Source: Macrostomum hystrix (lineage: Eukaryota; Platyhelminthes; Macrostomidae). Taken from it: DNA of 64,000 nucleotides. Each line of letters opens with the position of its first letter. Position 1 is the stretch's first letter. Of the stretch, positions 1 to 10,598 are shown piece after piece. Both the position numbers and the translations under genes were made by a program. The stretch lies in NCBI GenBank assembly GCA_950097015.1, contig CATNEN010000008.1, positions 186,001-250,000 on the forward strand, in the 5' to 3' direction. The notes beneath the pieces were generated by a model. That model searched no databases. It saw only the letters and a program-made list of their open reading frames with translations, and was not told the DNA's origin.

Positions 1-217
1 ATGGTCCCGGCCGGAGCATCAGCGTCAGACTGGGCGAGGCTGAATTCGCCACTCGAATGCGAAATGCGGCCGCGGTGGCGTCGGCTGCGGATACCGCAGC
101 GCTGGCTCATCCGCCAGGCGGTTCGCGCACCTCCGTGCTGGCCAAGTACAGACGGCTGGTCAAGCAGGCCGATGAGGGCGCCATTGTGGCCTGATCTGCA
201 GACTCCGAGGGACTTTC

Positions 218-660
218 GGGCTAATGGCCAACTCGAGTGGATTATTGACCGAGTCGAGTACTTTTCGGGTAATGACCGACTCGTGTACTTTTGGGCGAAT
301 GACCGACACGTGTACTTTTGGAGTAATGACCGACTCGTGTACTTTTGGAGTAATGACCGACTCGTGTACTTTTGAAGTAATGACCGACTCGTGTACCTTT
401 GGGCTAATGACCGACTCGTGTACCTTTGGGCTAATGACCGACTCGTGTACCTTTGGGCTAATGACCGACTCGTGTACTTTTGGGGCAATGACCGACTCGT
501 GTACTTTTGGGGCAATGACCGACTCGTGTACCTTTTGGCTAATGACCGACTCGTGTACTTTTGGGGCAATGACCGACTCGTGTACTTTTGGGGCAATGAC
601 CGACTCGTGTACCTTTGGGCTAATGACCGACTCGTGCACTTTTGGGGATATGACAGACTC
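218..660. repeat. 27-bp minisatellite, about 16 copies
   Basis: Tandem copies of a 27-bp unit containing GACCGACTCGTGTAC and TTTGGGC/TTTGGGG. Because 27 is a multiple of three, every frame is long and repetitive on both strands. Such frames are repeat artefacts, not genes. Copies differ by single substitutions and the array decays at both edges. Confidence 0.95.
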
Positions 661-1300
661 GGTTAGATCATTTCTGACTAAATAATTTCTGGTATTTACT
701 CCAAATTGAGAACTAACTAAGCTACCGGCTAACTTAAAGTCAATTTTCGAATCGACTAAGTTTTATGTAACTATTTTCAATTTTCTTAGCTCCAATACAC
801 TACTTAGATTCACTATGAGTAGTGAGAGTGTGCAATCTATTGTTACTTTCATAATTTCCGCTAGCTAACGAATAAGAAGTGTGATTTTAAATAAAAAAAA
901 TTTTTGTGACACAAGGAATCAAATGAAAACAATGTTACCTTTCACAGGTTAGTACAAATATACTAAAGCAAAACTTTCCATGCTTTCTACTTTTTTTTCA
1001 ATTAAGTCACATTTATCATTCAAATGTGAATGTGAATGTTTTACAATTAGCTACAGCAATACCAAACCCATAATACAGCCACCCACCTGCCGACTTCCTA
1101 ATGAAATTTATTCGATCCAAAATTAAAACTTTTTTTTGCTCGCAACAAAATTGCCGACAAAAAGGACAGCACAGACTGCCGATTTCATTGTGTTCTCCCT
1201 TCTAGCCCCGTTTTCTGATTGGCCGCCGATACCGCCAGCCAATTGGACGGATCGATTTCTTTATTAACCATTTAGCGGCCCTACAAACGGAACTGGGACA
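661..1300. other. AT-rich intergenic region upstream of Dbx
   Basis: No gene seen. Homopolymer A/T tracts dominate. Close to the Dbx promoter there are two opposed CCAAT-type motifs, GATTGG at 1217-1222 and CCAATT at 1239-1244, which may belong to the Dbx promoter. Confidence 0.6.
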
Positions 1301-1308
1301 GTTGGAAT

Positions 1309-1316
1309 TTATATAG
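1309..1316 (+). promoter_or_regulatory. TATA-like box of the Dbx gene
   Basis: TTATATAG lies 42 bp before the proposed ATG at 1358, with the two CCAAT motifs 65-90 bp further upstream. Spacing suits a short 5' leader. Inferred from position only. Confidence 0.35.
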
Positions 1317-1357
1317 TCTCACATATTCCATTGCTTTACAACTCGAACTCTTGAAAA

Positions 1358-1864
1358 ATGGATTTGTCACCAATCGCTTTATCTCCCGCTTCCGCCCCCG
1401 TTGGATTTGCGGTACCAGCATCAGGTCCAGCTTCACCGTCAGCCTCATCAGTTCCAAGCGACTGCCGACATTCAAATCAGCGGCGTCAGCAGCGGACGCG
1501 TTGTCAACAGCGGCGTCCTGCGCCGCGCCGTGTTCAGCGACGCCCATCGACGCGGCCTTGAGAAGGCCTTCCAGCGCCAGAAGTACATCGGCAAGCCGGA
1601 CCGCAGGCTTCTGGCCGATCGTCTGGGTTTAGGCGACTCTCAGGTAAGCTGATGTCGCCTGGGCTTGTGAGACCGGTCTGGAACTGCTCTCCGGTCCAAA
1701 ATTGCTTTCCAGATAAGTGCCAAATTGATGCCGTTTAGCGCCACTCTAATCTGCAGGTGAAAATTTGGTTTCAGAACCGTCGCATGAAATGGCGCAACTC
1801 CAAGGCGGCGGAGGCGGACTCGATGAACAACGATGCGAGCCGGACTAGCCAGGTGCAATCTTGA
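1358..1864 (+). CDS. Dbx: Dbx-type homeobox transcription factor
   Basis: Homeodomain transcription factor of the Dbx family, known in bilaterians for neural progenitor and interneuron patterning in the nucleus. The homeodomain runs from LRRAVFSD (about 1530) through QKYIGKPDRR to [16 protein letters not shown], the Dbx signature. It is split after GDSQ by an intron at 1644-1756 (GTAAGC...CTGCAG), which falls between homeodomain residues 44 and 45. The reading stops at 1862-1864, only about 20 residues after the homeodomain, so the C-terminus is short. The start is uncertain. ATG 1358 opens a good frame (MDLSPIALSPAS...), but the homeodomain is in another frame. A 40-bp intron 1412-1451 (GTACCA...ATCAG) would join them in phase and give 117 aa. 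A real upstream exon is the alternative. Family assignment is very safe; the N-terminal model is tentative. Confidence 0.9.
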
Positions 1865-2276
1865 GAACAGAGAACTGCTAGGAATAAGTCTTCTTCTTCA
1901 GCTACTGCCGCTGCTGCTGCCGCTGCCGCTGCTGCTGCCTCTTCTGTTGCCACTGCTGCTGCCTGTTCTGCTACTCATAATTCTACTGTTGCTGCTCCTG
2001 CATTGTGACTATCAAACACATTGTTGTTTTCTCATTTATTGTCAGCCTTTTTTGAAATTAAATAAATGCGAGAATTCTCTAAACCGATATTGCGCACTAA
2101 ATGTGAAGACGTGTGGCTCTCACTCTAGTCACGAATTCTTACATTTTTTTGTTTAGATCTCATATATATGTCTAAGGAAGTAAATACGCATGCTCACTAC
2201 TTATAGTACAATATGATGCATATTTTACTTTTTTTCTAGACTATTTTAAACTTGATTGATCTATTCACACCCCGAT
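1865..2276 (+). other. Dbx 3' untranslated region and flank
   Basis: Starts with a CTG/CCG-rich, polyglutamine-like trinucleotide stretch (about 1890-1990) beyond the Dbx stop, then AT-rich sequence. No further gene seen. Confidence 0.5.
2061..2066 (+). terminator. Dbx polyadenylation signal
   Basis: AATAAA about 200 bp after the Dbx stop codon, in an AT-rich context; the first canonical signal on this strand after the gene. Confidence 0.45.
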
Positions 2277-2280
2277 CATC

Positions 2281-2836
2281 TACTGACATCCCTGCTGACA
2301 CACTAGTTGACCCACTACTGACATCCCTGCTGACACACTAGTTGACCCACTACTGACATCCCTGCTGACACACTAGTTGACCCACTACTGACATCCCTGC
2401 TGACACACTAGTTGACCCACTACTGACATCCCTGCTGACACACTAGTTGACCCACTACTGACATCCCTGCTGACACACTAGTTGACCCACTACTGACATC
2501 CCTACTGACACACTAGTTGACCCACTACTGACATCCCTACTGACACACTAGTTGACCCACTACTGACATCCCTGCTGACACACTAGTTGACCCACTACTG
2601 ACATCCCTGCTGACACACTAGTTGACCCACTACTGACATCCCTGCTGACACACTAGTTGACCCACTACTGACATCCCTGCGGACACACTAGTTGACCCAC
2701 TACTGACATCCCTGCTGACACACTAGTTGACCCACTACTGACATCCCTGCTGACACACTAGTTGACCCACTACTGACATCCCTGCTGACACACTAGTTGA
2801 CCCACTACTGACATCCCTGCTGACACACTAGTTGAC
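2281..2836. repeat. 35-bp minisatellite, about 16 copies
   Basis: Almost perfect tandem copies of a 35-bp unit containing CTGACACACTAGTTGACCCA. Only a few single-base variants are present (CTACTG for CTGCTG, CTGCGG). Homogeneity suggests recent expansion or ongoing homogenisation. Confidence 0.95.
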
Positions 2837-3016
2837 GCCGTAAATAATCCAGTGTCGGGAAAAATCATGAAATCATGCATAATAAATATGAAACGTGATA
2901 ACCTAGCTAATGGTTGTATTATGATGCCGCGAAACCAATATTCATCCCTAGTAATTAAGTAGAAATGCATTTACTCAGCATTATAAAATACATTTCCATC
3001 TAATCTTTTCTTTTAT

Positions 3017-4707
3017 CTTTTCACTCTAATCCAACTCTCCCATCTCTAGTCTGTTCACTCTAATCCAACTCTCCCATCTCTAGTATGTTCACTCTAATCC
3101 AGCTCTCCCATATCTAGTCTCTTCACTCTAATCCAGCTCTCCCATCTCTAGTCTGTTCACTCTAATCCAACTCTCCCATCTCTAGTCTGTTCACTCTAAT
3201 CCAACTCTCCTATCTCTAGTCTGTTCACTCTAATCCAGCTCTCCCATATCTAGTCTGTTCACTCTAATCCAGCTCTCCCATCTCTAGTCTGTTCACTCTA
3301 ATCCAACTCTCCCATCTCTAGTCTCTTCACTCTAATCCAACTCTCCTATCTCTAGTCTGTTCACTCTAATCCAACTCTCCCATCTCTAGTATGTTCACTC
3401 TAATCCAGCTCTCCCATATCTAGTCTGTTCACTCTAATCCAGCTCTCCCATATCTAGTCTCTTCACTCTAATCCAACTCTCCCATCTCTAGTCTCTTCAC
3501 TCTAATCCAACTCTCCTATCTCTAGTCTGTTCACTCTAATCCAACTCTCCCATCTCTAGTATGTTCACTCTAATCCAGCTCTCCCATATCTAGTCTGTTC
3601 ACTCTAATCCAGCTCTCCCATATCTAGTCTCTTCACTCTAATCCAACTCTCCCATCTCTAGTCTCTTCACTCTAATCCAACTCTCCTATCTCTAGTCTGT
3701 TCACTCTAATCCAGCTCTCCCATATCTAGTCTCTTCACTTTAATCCAACTCTGTAATCTCTAGTCTGTTCACTCTAATCCAACTCTCCTATCTCTAGTCT
3801 GTTCACTCTAATCCAACTCTCCCATCTCTAGTATGTTCACTCTAATCCAACTCTGTAATCTCTAGTCTGTTCACTCTAATCCAGCTCTCCCATCTCTAGT
3901 CTCTTCACTCTAATCCAACTCTCCTATCTCTAGTCTGTTCACTCTAATCCAACTCTCCCATCTCTAGTATGTTCACTCTAATCCAGCTCTCCCATATCTA
4001 GTCTGTTCACTCTAATCCAGCTCTCCCATATCTAGTCTCTTCACTCTAATCCAACTCTCCCATCTCTAGTCTCTTCACTCTAATCCAACTCTCCTATCTC
4101 TAGTCTGTTCACTCTAATCCAGCTCTCCCATATCTAGTCTCTTCACTTTAATCCAACTCTGTAATCTCTAGTCTGTTCACTCTAATCCAACTCTCCTATC
4201 TCTAGTCTGTTCACTCTAATCCAACTCTCCCATCTCTAGTCTGTTCACTCTAATCCAGCTCTCCCATATCTAGTCTCTTCACTCTAATCCAACTCTCCTA
4301 TCTCTAGTCTGTTCACTCTAATCCAACTCTCCTATCTCTAGTCTGTTCACTCTAATCCAGCTCTCCCATATCTAGTCTCTTCACTTTAATCCAACTCTGT
4401 AATCTCTAGTCTGTTCACTCTAATCCAACTCTCCTATCTCTAGTCTGTTCACTCTAATCCAACTCTCCCATCTCTAGTATGTTCACTCTAATCCAGCTCT
4501 CCCATATCTAGTCTCTTCACTCTAATCCAACTCTCCTATCTCTAGTCTGTTCACTCTAATCCAACTCTCCTATCTCTAGTCTGTTCACTCTAATCCAACT
4601 CTCCCATCTCTAGTATGTTCACTCTAATCCAGCTCTCCCATATCTAGTCTGTTCACTCTAATCCAACTCTCCCATCTCTAGTCTGTTCACTCTAATCCAA
4701 CTCTCCC
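3017..4707. repeat. 34-bp minisatellite, about 50 copies
   Basis: Tandem 34-bp unit containing CTCTAATCCAACTCTCCCAT and CTCTAGTCTG. Variants (CAACTC/CAGCTC, CCCATC/CCTATC/GTAATC, GTCTG/GTATG/GTCTC) recur in the same order several times, so blocks of units were duplicated together. Stops abound and no coding is implied. Confidence 0.95.
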
Positions 4708-4806
4708 AGCCCTGCCCCTGGCCCTGCCCCTGGCCCTGCCCCTGGCCCTGCCCCTGCCCTGGCCCTGGCTCTGGCCCTGCCCCTGGCCCTGCCCCTGGCT
4801 CTGTCC
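4706..4806. repeat. GC-rich CTGGCCCTGCCC repeat
   Basis: Short imperfect 12-bp array with a CTGGCCCTGCCC unit, abutting the 34-bp array and the SINE that follows. Confidence 0.85.
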
Positions 4807-4835
4807 CTCACTCTGCCGATGACTGACTCACTCAG

Positions 4836-5186
4836 TCGGTGGCTGAGTGGTCTAACCCGTGTGCCTCTCGCACCAAGGTCCCTAAGCTCGATTCCACGGC
4901 GAGGCCACATTTATTTTGGGGCGCAGCCGCAGAGAGAAGACTTGGGAGCTTGTCGTACAATTTACGCCCTTGAAAGCCAACCCCAAAGGCACAGTGAAGT
5001 GTACATTGCCTGACGATGAGAAAGTCAGGGCAGATGTACACACCTGTGTGAGCGTATGCCTGCGTACAGTATCTGTGTGCTCAGGAGTCAGCGGAATGAG
5101 CAGAACTGCCTCCTCGCTGGCTGCGGGTCTACTGTCACTAAAGGATGTGCCATTGCCCGCAGCCCTCCTGCAATTATTATTATACT
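4836..5186 (+). mobile_element. tRNA-derived SINE, copy 1
   Basis: The 5' end resembles a tRNA gene with a pol III A box (TGGCTGAGTGGTCTAA) and a degenerate B box (AGCTCGATTCC). A family-specific body follows with AGTCAGGGCAGATGTACACA and GCTCAGGAGTCAGC, then a tail ending in TTATTATTATAC. The same sequence recurs at 9608, at 31484 (reverse) and at 49044. This copy keeps a central segment of about 75 bp missing from the 9.6-kb copy. The 15-bp array at 5193 starts at its 3' end. Confidence 0.8.
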
Positions 5187-5192
5187 AAAACC

Positions 5193-5541
5193 ACTCCTCC
5201 TCTACCCACTGCTCCTCTACCCACTGCTCCTCTACCCACTGCTCCTCTACCCACTCCTCCTCTACCCACTGCTCCTTTACCCACTACTCCTCTACCCACT
5301 GCTCCTCTACCCACTCCTCCTCTACCCACTCCTCCTCTACCCACTGCTCCTCTACCCACTCCTCCTCTACCCACTCCTCCTCTACCCACTGCTCCTCTAC
5401 CCACTCCTCCTCTACCCACTCCTCCTCTACCCACTCCTCCTCTACCCACTCCTCCTCTACCCACTGCTCCTCTACCCACTCCTCCTCTACCCACTGCTCC
5501 TTTACCCACTACTCCTCTACCCACTGCTCGTCTACCCACTT
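5193..5541. repeat. 15-bp minisatellite (CTCCTCTACCCACTG), first locus
   Basis: About 23 tandem copies of a 15-bp unit, CTCCTCTACCCACTG with C/G/A variation in the last triplet. The same unit makes a larger array at 23583-24662. Long open frames (LLLYP or APLPT repeats) are artefacts of the 15-bp period. Confidence 0.95.
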
Positions 5542-5835
5542 ATCTTGCCATAGGGTTCTCATGCTGCAGGATTCTTCTCATCCACTGTATCTTGGGCTGA
5601 AGCAAAACTTTCGTCACTACTCTGCTCGCTAATTTCTTCGTCTGCCGTATCTATGTTTGTCGAATGAAATCTGTTATTTTCTATGGTCTAAGTTTTGCAC
5701 AACTGTGGCGATTAATAGTGCGCCCAAATTCTCAAATTGATTGCTCCATAGACCCCCTTTCAGGCAATAGACAATGAAAAACAAGTCTTTAATAGCTTGA
5801 TTTTTCCACTAAGGATTAATTAATTTCCACTAATT
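5542..5835. other. Unique intergenic DNA left of the duplication
   Basis: No gene, RNA or repeat recognised; AT-rich. Ends where similarity to the right duplication arm begins. Confidence 0.5.
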
Positions 5836-6008
5836 AGCTTGAAAATGCTATATTTACTCTTTCTGTCTGACTTCACTCGGCTTCTTCATTAAACACAGTT
5901 TTACAACTCGATTTTACCATAGACAAAAGTGCCGGGTGTGAATGAGTTGGAGCGGACGGAGCCCGCTACTTTCGTCTATGTTTCGCCCGCAAAATCAGAG
6001 AGAACACA

Positions 6009-6016
6009 GCTCTATC
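6009..6016 (+). repeat. P-element target site duplication, left
   Basis: GCTCTATC, repeated directly at 9221-9228. The other duplication arm carries it once. Confidence 0.95.
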
Positions 6017-6069
6017 CACAGATTCTATATTACCTAGATTGGTCACTCCAAGAGAAATCGTTCGTTCAT

Positions 6070-6080
6070 CGAAAACCCAG
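6070..6080 (+). promoter_or_regulatory. P-element subterminal 11-bp inverted repeat, left
   Basis: CGAAAACCCAG, 53 bp inside the left end, is perfectly inverted at 9136-9146, 74 bp inside the right end. The Drosophila P element has 11-bp subterminal repeats in a similar place that act in transposition; the same role is inferred here. Confidence 0.65.
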
Positions 6081-6400
6081 TGTTTTTGCCACAGACGCGA
6101 GTTAAATACTGCCGCATTAATATATCTTTTTAGGAAACTATATGTTATTTGCCTTTAACGCTATAGGCGAGCCAATATTGAGAAATGACTTTTAATTGGA
6201 GAAAACGCGAGTAATTTCTGAGCCGAATATTTCTTGAATGCGCGGAACAATAAAAACAAATAAAGATAACATGGTGATTAAACAAGCAAGTATGACAGGC
6301 AAGCATGACAGATAAGCATGACAAGCAAACACAGATTCAAGAAAGCGTGTCAAATAAGTAAAAAAATGAAGCACAGTGAGTACCCTAACCATGCATCATG

Positions 6401-9035
6401 TCACAACTTTTTGAGCTTGCGGTTAGCAATAGCGCGATCTCTTTCCTTCCGCACAGTCTCCATCTTCTCTCGGCACCACTGATGCAATCGCATGTGCACA
6501 AAAAGCCTTGCCGCTTGTGCATTGCTTTCGGCTCGATGTTCGATACAAAATGGAAGCTGCACACTAAATCGCTCAAATCTGCCGAGGATTCTTGCCCCAA
6601 TGGCATCAGCAGCAGCTGCTGTTGACATTTCTCGACGAAAAATCTCCTCCATCTTGCAGAATATCGCAACACACGCGCTCGACGGCTGAGTAAGGCCGTA
6701 TCGAGAGTCTTCAAAGTTTTTGTGGGTGAAGATTCGAGCAGGTGACTCGTCTGTTACCAACTGATCCTTACAGGTGTCGCATGCAAAAATTTGCAGCTTC
6801 CGAAAAATCCATCCTCCGATGTAAGGGATTACTTCAGTAGCCTCCACATTGTCGAATGTAATTTCTGTTGCAACGTCTCCATCTGCAGAAACTGCCCGAT
6901 GCTGCTGGGGCTGCTCTGCAGCTGAAGTTGATGCAGGCGTGACTTTCTCACGTAAGTCACGAATCTCAACTGCCATGGCATCACCATCGTCCTCACAGTT
7001 TGTGCCATTCGCAAGCTTGCGTTCCATTTTGCCAGCACTGATGGATCGAAGTGCACCGAGAAACGCATGCAGTTCCGGCTTCTCGTTGAAGCCATTGCGG
7101 CCTCTCACGATGGAGAAAAAATTCTGCAGCAGAAACAAGAAGGCATTAACACCATATGTAACAACTGAAAAGCATTTTCAGGCAGATACTCACCTCGACA
7201 TGATCCTGGGAAAGGCGTCGAAGGCACAAATACGACACACCAGCTTCCGTTAGGCCAAAGTGAATGATGCGCTTCGCTGACTCGATAGAAAGCAGCCAGC
7301 CTTCTTTAAACGGCATGGTTGCCTTACTCCTTCCACCCCCCACAGGCGAGAATCGCCATGTCAAAATGAATTCTTGCGCTGCTGACAGCTGGCTCAGTAC
7401 CATCTCAGCGGACTCTTCGGTAACTGCACCTTTTCCATGCTTGCCGAATAAACTAGCAGAGTTGAGAATGTCAAACATCTCGTTTACTTTCTCCACAAAC
7501 TCAGCTGTCTGCAGAGCGGACTTCTCCATTCGATCATGATCAACCAGAACTCGCATGCCGCTCGCAACGGAATGGCTGAAAACCTGCGCCGCCAGCGAGA
7601 CTTTCATTTTCTGCGCGATACCGGGACAGAAATGCGCATCTGTCAGTTTTACCGCCAGCTTCAGCTCTCGTCTGCGCTCAGACTCGTAGAATTCACGCAG
7701 GTGTCGCCAGGTGGCCCGCTTGTTGCCACCATACTCGATGTCGTGCTTAAGTAGGCAGTTTCTCGTATTTTTCAAGCAGTGAGGAACGTCCAGTATGAAG
7801 TACACGGGCTCGCCTGTAGATGGATGTGGGAAGCTTGGCTGCGGCAAGGAGACCGTCTTCTTGATGTAAGCCCACTGTGTAGGCTCTTGATCAGTCACCA
7901 CTGCCTTCACACAAATTTCTGCTTCATTGGCGGCCTTCAGGCATTCGTTGATGGCAGCCTTGAATTCCGGTTGTTTTTGGCCGTGGTTGACAAAGTAGCA
8001 GGCGATGGGCTGTTTCCACGGGGCCGCGATGCCTCGCAGTTGTGCAACAATGGCCTGATTCACCGGCTTTGCATTTTCCAACGCCTCGAATCCTGAAGCC
8101 AGTCCAATAATTGCATCGCTATTCTTGTCAAACCTGACTGATGGAGAGATGCGCATTCCGTCCAGGCAGAGCGTAGCGATCTTCTCCTCCCTGGACTTTC
8201 GTGAAAAGTAGGTCTTCAGTTCAGCAATGGTGAAGCTGCAGACTCCGGTATCCGAAAAAAATAATCGAATTCTGCGCTTCAGAACTGTTTCGGATGGAAG
8301 CAGAAGGCCTGATTGCTTGCGTAAGAACCGATAAGCAGCAGGACTCAAGTGGTGAATCACAATGGCTTCTCGCACCTGCTTGCGATTCCAGCGCATACCG
8401 CGATTTCGAATTCGGTGTGTTGCAACTTTCTGTTGTTCAGAAGTGGCAGTTGAAGCTCTTTGAAGCTTCTGCTTTAATCTCTTGATGACTCCATCTCGAT
8501 ATCGAGCTCTATCCCGCTGTTTCTTCCGCTCCTTTCGAACTTCGTTGCGGTTGTTTGTTGCCCTATCTTCTGAACCAGTTTTATCCTGAGCGTCGGCTGG
8601 CATTGCGTGTAGCTCAGGCATCTCGACAGCGTACGTGTCTTCACGATGCAGTACTGGTGGATACATGTTGTCAGCAATGTGGTCTGGTCGCGGCTCGACT
8701 TCAACCGATTCCTTCTCCAAGCGTGGTGGAAAAGTGTAGGGATTTGGAAGGGCATCTTTTCTAAGTCGAGCTGAACGTCGTTCGTGTAGTGGGCAGGAGT
8801 AATCGGTTTCTTTAAAATGCAGACTGCACACTTTCAACCTCCGCTGCCGCACAAAATTCAAGTCAATATCGCGTAATTCAAGTATCTCTATCCAACGAAC
8901 TGCTACCTGGTCATCGCTTGGAAATTTGTGTAGATGGATTGCAAATCCATGCACTGAAGCTGGAGTGTCCTCTGTAGTATAGCAGGCAGCTGCACAACAA
9001 GCGTGGCTACTAAGACGGTTGATGATCAGCTCCAT
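6401..9035 (-). CDS. THAP domain P-element transposase (THAP9-like)
   Basis: DNA transposase that should cut and paste the surrounding P element in the nucleus. Exon 1 is 9035-7194 (614 codons) and exon 2 is 7123-6401. The 70-bp phase-0 intron 7193-7124 (GTGAGT...CTGCAG) joins them into 854 aa, close to human THAP9. The N-terminal THAP zinc finger shows C13/C14, C18, W48, C70 and H73 (C2CH). A basic coiled region spans about 165-205. The RNase H-like core has D292 (LDGMRIS), D382 (VTDQEPTQ) and the DVPHCLKNTRN motif at 416, where the family inserts its GTP-binding domain. The acidic residue is probably E614 in QDHVENFFSIVRGRNG, created by splicing. The C-terminal YIGGWIFRKL with a C-x2-C pair is also typical. 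No frameshift or stop is seen, so it may be active. The start is the first ATG before the THAP fold. Confidence 0.9.
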
Positions 9036-9135
9036 GGCTAACGTGCGAAGCAGAAGCTCACAGCCAGCGAGTTTTGAGCGAGCGATAGACCATCAAATAA
9101 ATTTTCTATCTGTCTAACTGTCTATGGGCAAAACT

Positions 9136-9146
9136 CTGGGTTTTCG
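9136..9146 (-). promoter_or_regulatory. P-element subterminal 11-bp inverted repeat, right
   Basis: CTGGGTTTTCG, exact reverse complement of 6070-6080. Neighbouring bases (GGCAAAAC, CTATGG) are also partly mirrored. Confidence 0.65.
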
Positions 9147-9220
9147 CGGCAGACGGCTGGCGGACGCCGTTTCTATTGCAAATTCGATGAGTGACCAATC
9201 TAGGTAATATAGAATCTGTG

Positions 9221-9228
9221 GCTCTATC
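9221..9228 (+). repeat. P-element target site duplication, right
   Basis: Second copy of GCTCTATC directly after the element end at 9220. Confidence 0.95.
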
Positions 9229-9499
9229 TATCGATTTTCGGGCTCGCTGCCCTCAAATCCATAGACAGAACTATAATTTGTCTCACGATTTCGCGGGCAA
9301 GACGGCCTAGGAGTGATGCTTACAGATTTTGTCTATGGCATGAACTTAAACGTTCATATAACACTGATAAGTAGCTTCAACGTTTGGTCTAGGTTGTGAT
9401 CATCAGCGACAATAAAAGTGAGCTAAAAAAATTCGTGATTTCCATTAAAAAAACAAAATCTATCTAACGACGACGATATAGTTATCAACACCCTAGAAA

Positions 9500-10194
9500 A
9501 TGCTGCCATTGGTTCGATTCGCACTTCTAGTCTGCGTTTTTGCTGTTCTTGCTCGCAGAGGTAGGTCTCATTGTGCCCATTCCGCTGAGCCTTAGACTAA
9601 ATCACTAGGGGGTGAGTGGCAGAGCGGTCTAACGCATTTGCCTCTCGCACCAAGGTCCCTGAGCTCGATTCCGTGGAGAGGCTACATCCATTTGTACTCA
9701 GTCGCTGCAGCGGAGAGAAGGCTTGGGGAGAAAGTCAGGGCAGGTGTATACACCTGTGAGTGTGCGCCTGAGTATGGTATCTGTGTGCGTGTGTGCTCAG
9801 GAGTCAGCAGAATGGGCGGAATTGCCTCTTCGCTGGCTGCGGTTCTAGCGTCACCAAATGATTTGCCATTTGCTCACAGCCATTTGCAAACAAAACTCAC
9901 TAAATCACTAATTTATTCTTCTCAGTTTCAAACAGCTGCCTGACCACAACTTTGTCAAATTGCGTGGCGAACGGAGATGCGTGCGACTTTGGAAAACCCT
10001 GCTGCAAGGGACTTTTCTGCGGCAGGTGTCGAATGAGCTGCTGTACACGTAATAACTGGAACCAGCCACCGCAGAAGTCCACGCCGACCTGCTTCGGAGA
10101 CTCGGAGGGATGCGGCTACAATAATCGGAATTGCTGCCCGGGCCTGTTCTGCGGCAGATGTCGCATGAGTTGCTGCACACCTTTCGGACGCTAA
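9500..10194 (+). CDS. Secreted double cystine-knot-like peptide, left-arm copy
   Basis: Two exons, 9500-9560 and 9926-10194, joined in phase 1 (AGAG|GTAGGT ... TTCTCAG|TTTC), give 109 aa. Residues 1-20 (MLPLVRFALLVCVFAVLARR) form a signal peptide, so the product is secreted. The mature part has two tandem cysteine modules. Module 1 is C-x6-C-x5-CC-x4-C-x2-C-x3-CC; module 2 is C-x6-C-x6-CC-x4-C-x2-C-x3-CC. Both contain GLFCGRCRMSCC. The early C-x6-C-xn-CC spacing resembles inhibitor cystine knots, but eight cysteines and the CGRC core differ from families I know. Venom-like, antimicrobial or signalling roles are all possible and none is shown. The intron contains a SINE. A near-identical gene lies in the other arm (30910-31591). 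Confidence 0.8.
9608..9898 (+). mobile_element. tRNA-derived SINE, copy 2, in the peptide-gene intron
   Basis: Same family as 4836-5186, with the A box region TGGCAGAGCGGTCTAA and the body GAGTCAGCAGAATGGGCGG, but lacking part of the central body. It is bounded by a 12-bp direct repeat ACTAAATCACTA (9596-9607 and 9899-9910), the mark of target-primed retroposition. It is present in both arms, so it landed before the duplication. Confidence 0.85.
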
Positions 10195-10598
10195 TACTAC
10201 AGCACATAATCAGCTGCCGACTGAGACTTTATTATTAGCTAGTTAATTCCTGTTAGCAAGCAGATTGCTTCGTTGTTTAGTTAATTTCCCTGGTTGGGAG
10301 GTCTGAAGTTCGAAATACAGCGAAAGAGAAATAATGCGTGCCTTTATACAGCCAATCTAAACAGATTGGTTGGGTAATTGGTCTTTTACATTATACTTTT
10401 CTCTGTACTTAACTCTGCTCGTCTCTATAATTCCAATGCACTAGATGAGTACTAGTAACATACACACGATACGATAGTTGCAGTCTCCCAATGACTTTCA
10501 AGTCAATCTAAATGATAGTTTAGACATTCAAAACAATTAATGTCTATGGATTTAACTATCCTCTAAGTAAACCTCGCCGCTAGAGACCATAGACGTTT
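10195..10598. other. Arm sequence 3' of the peptide gene
   Basis: Probable 3' untranslated and flanking DNA. No gene seen. In the right arm the equivalent of 10500-10590 has been replaced by or expanded into a 21/22-bp tandem repeat (30431-30570). Confidence 0.5.

Larger units (their letters stand above)
6017..9220 (-). mobile_element. P element, complete, with 32-bp TIRs and 8-bp TSD
   Basis: The ends are perfect 32-bp inverted repeats starting CACAGATTCTATATTACC (6017-6048 and 9189-9220). They are flanked by the 8-bp target duplication GCTCTATC at 6009-6016 and 9221-9228. P superfamily elements make 8-bp duplications and have about 31-bp TIRs. Inside are 11-bp subterminal inverted repeats and a THAP transposase gene on the minus strand. 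Total length is 3204 bp, against 2.9 kb for the Drosophila P element. The uninterrupted target survives in the right arm (31864-31871), so insertion came after the duplication. Confidence 0.95.

Noticed and set aside
2281-2836. CRISPR-like array of 35-bp direct repeats
   Set aside because: Repeats are contiguous with no unique spacers, and the DNA is eukaryotic.
4845-4915. A functional tRNA gene
   Set aside because: The A and B boxes are degenerate, no complete cloverleaf forms, and the same head recurs on SINE copies.
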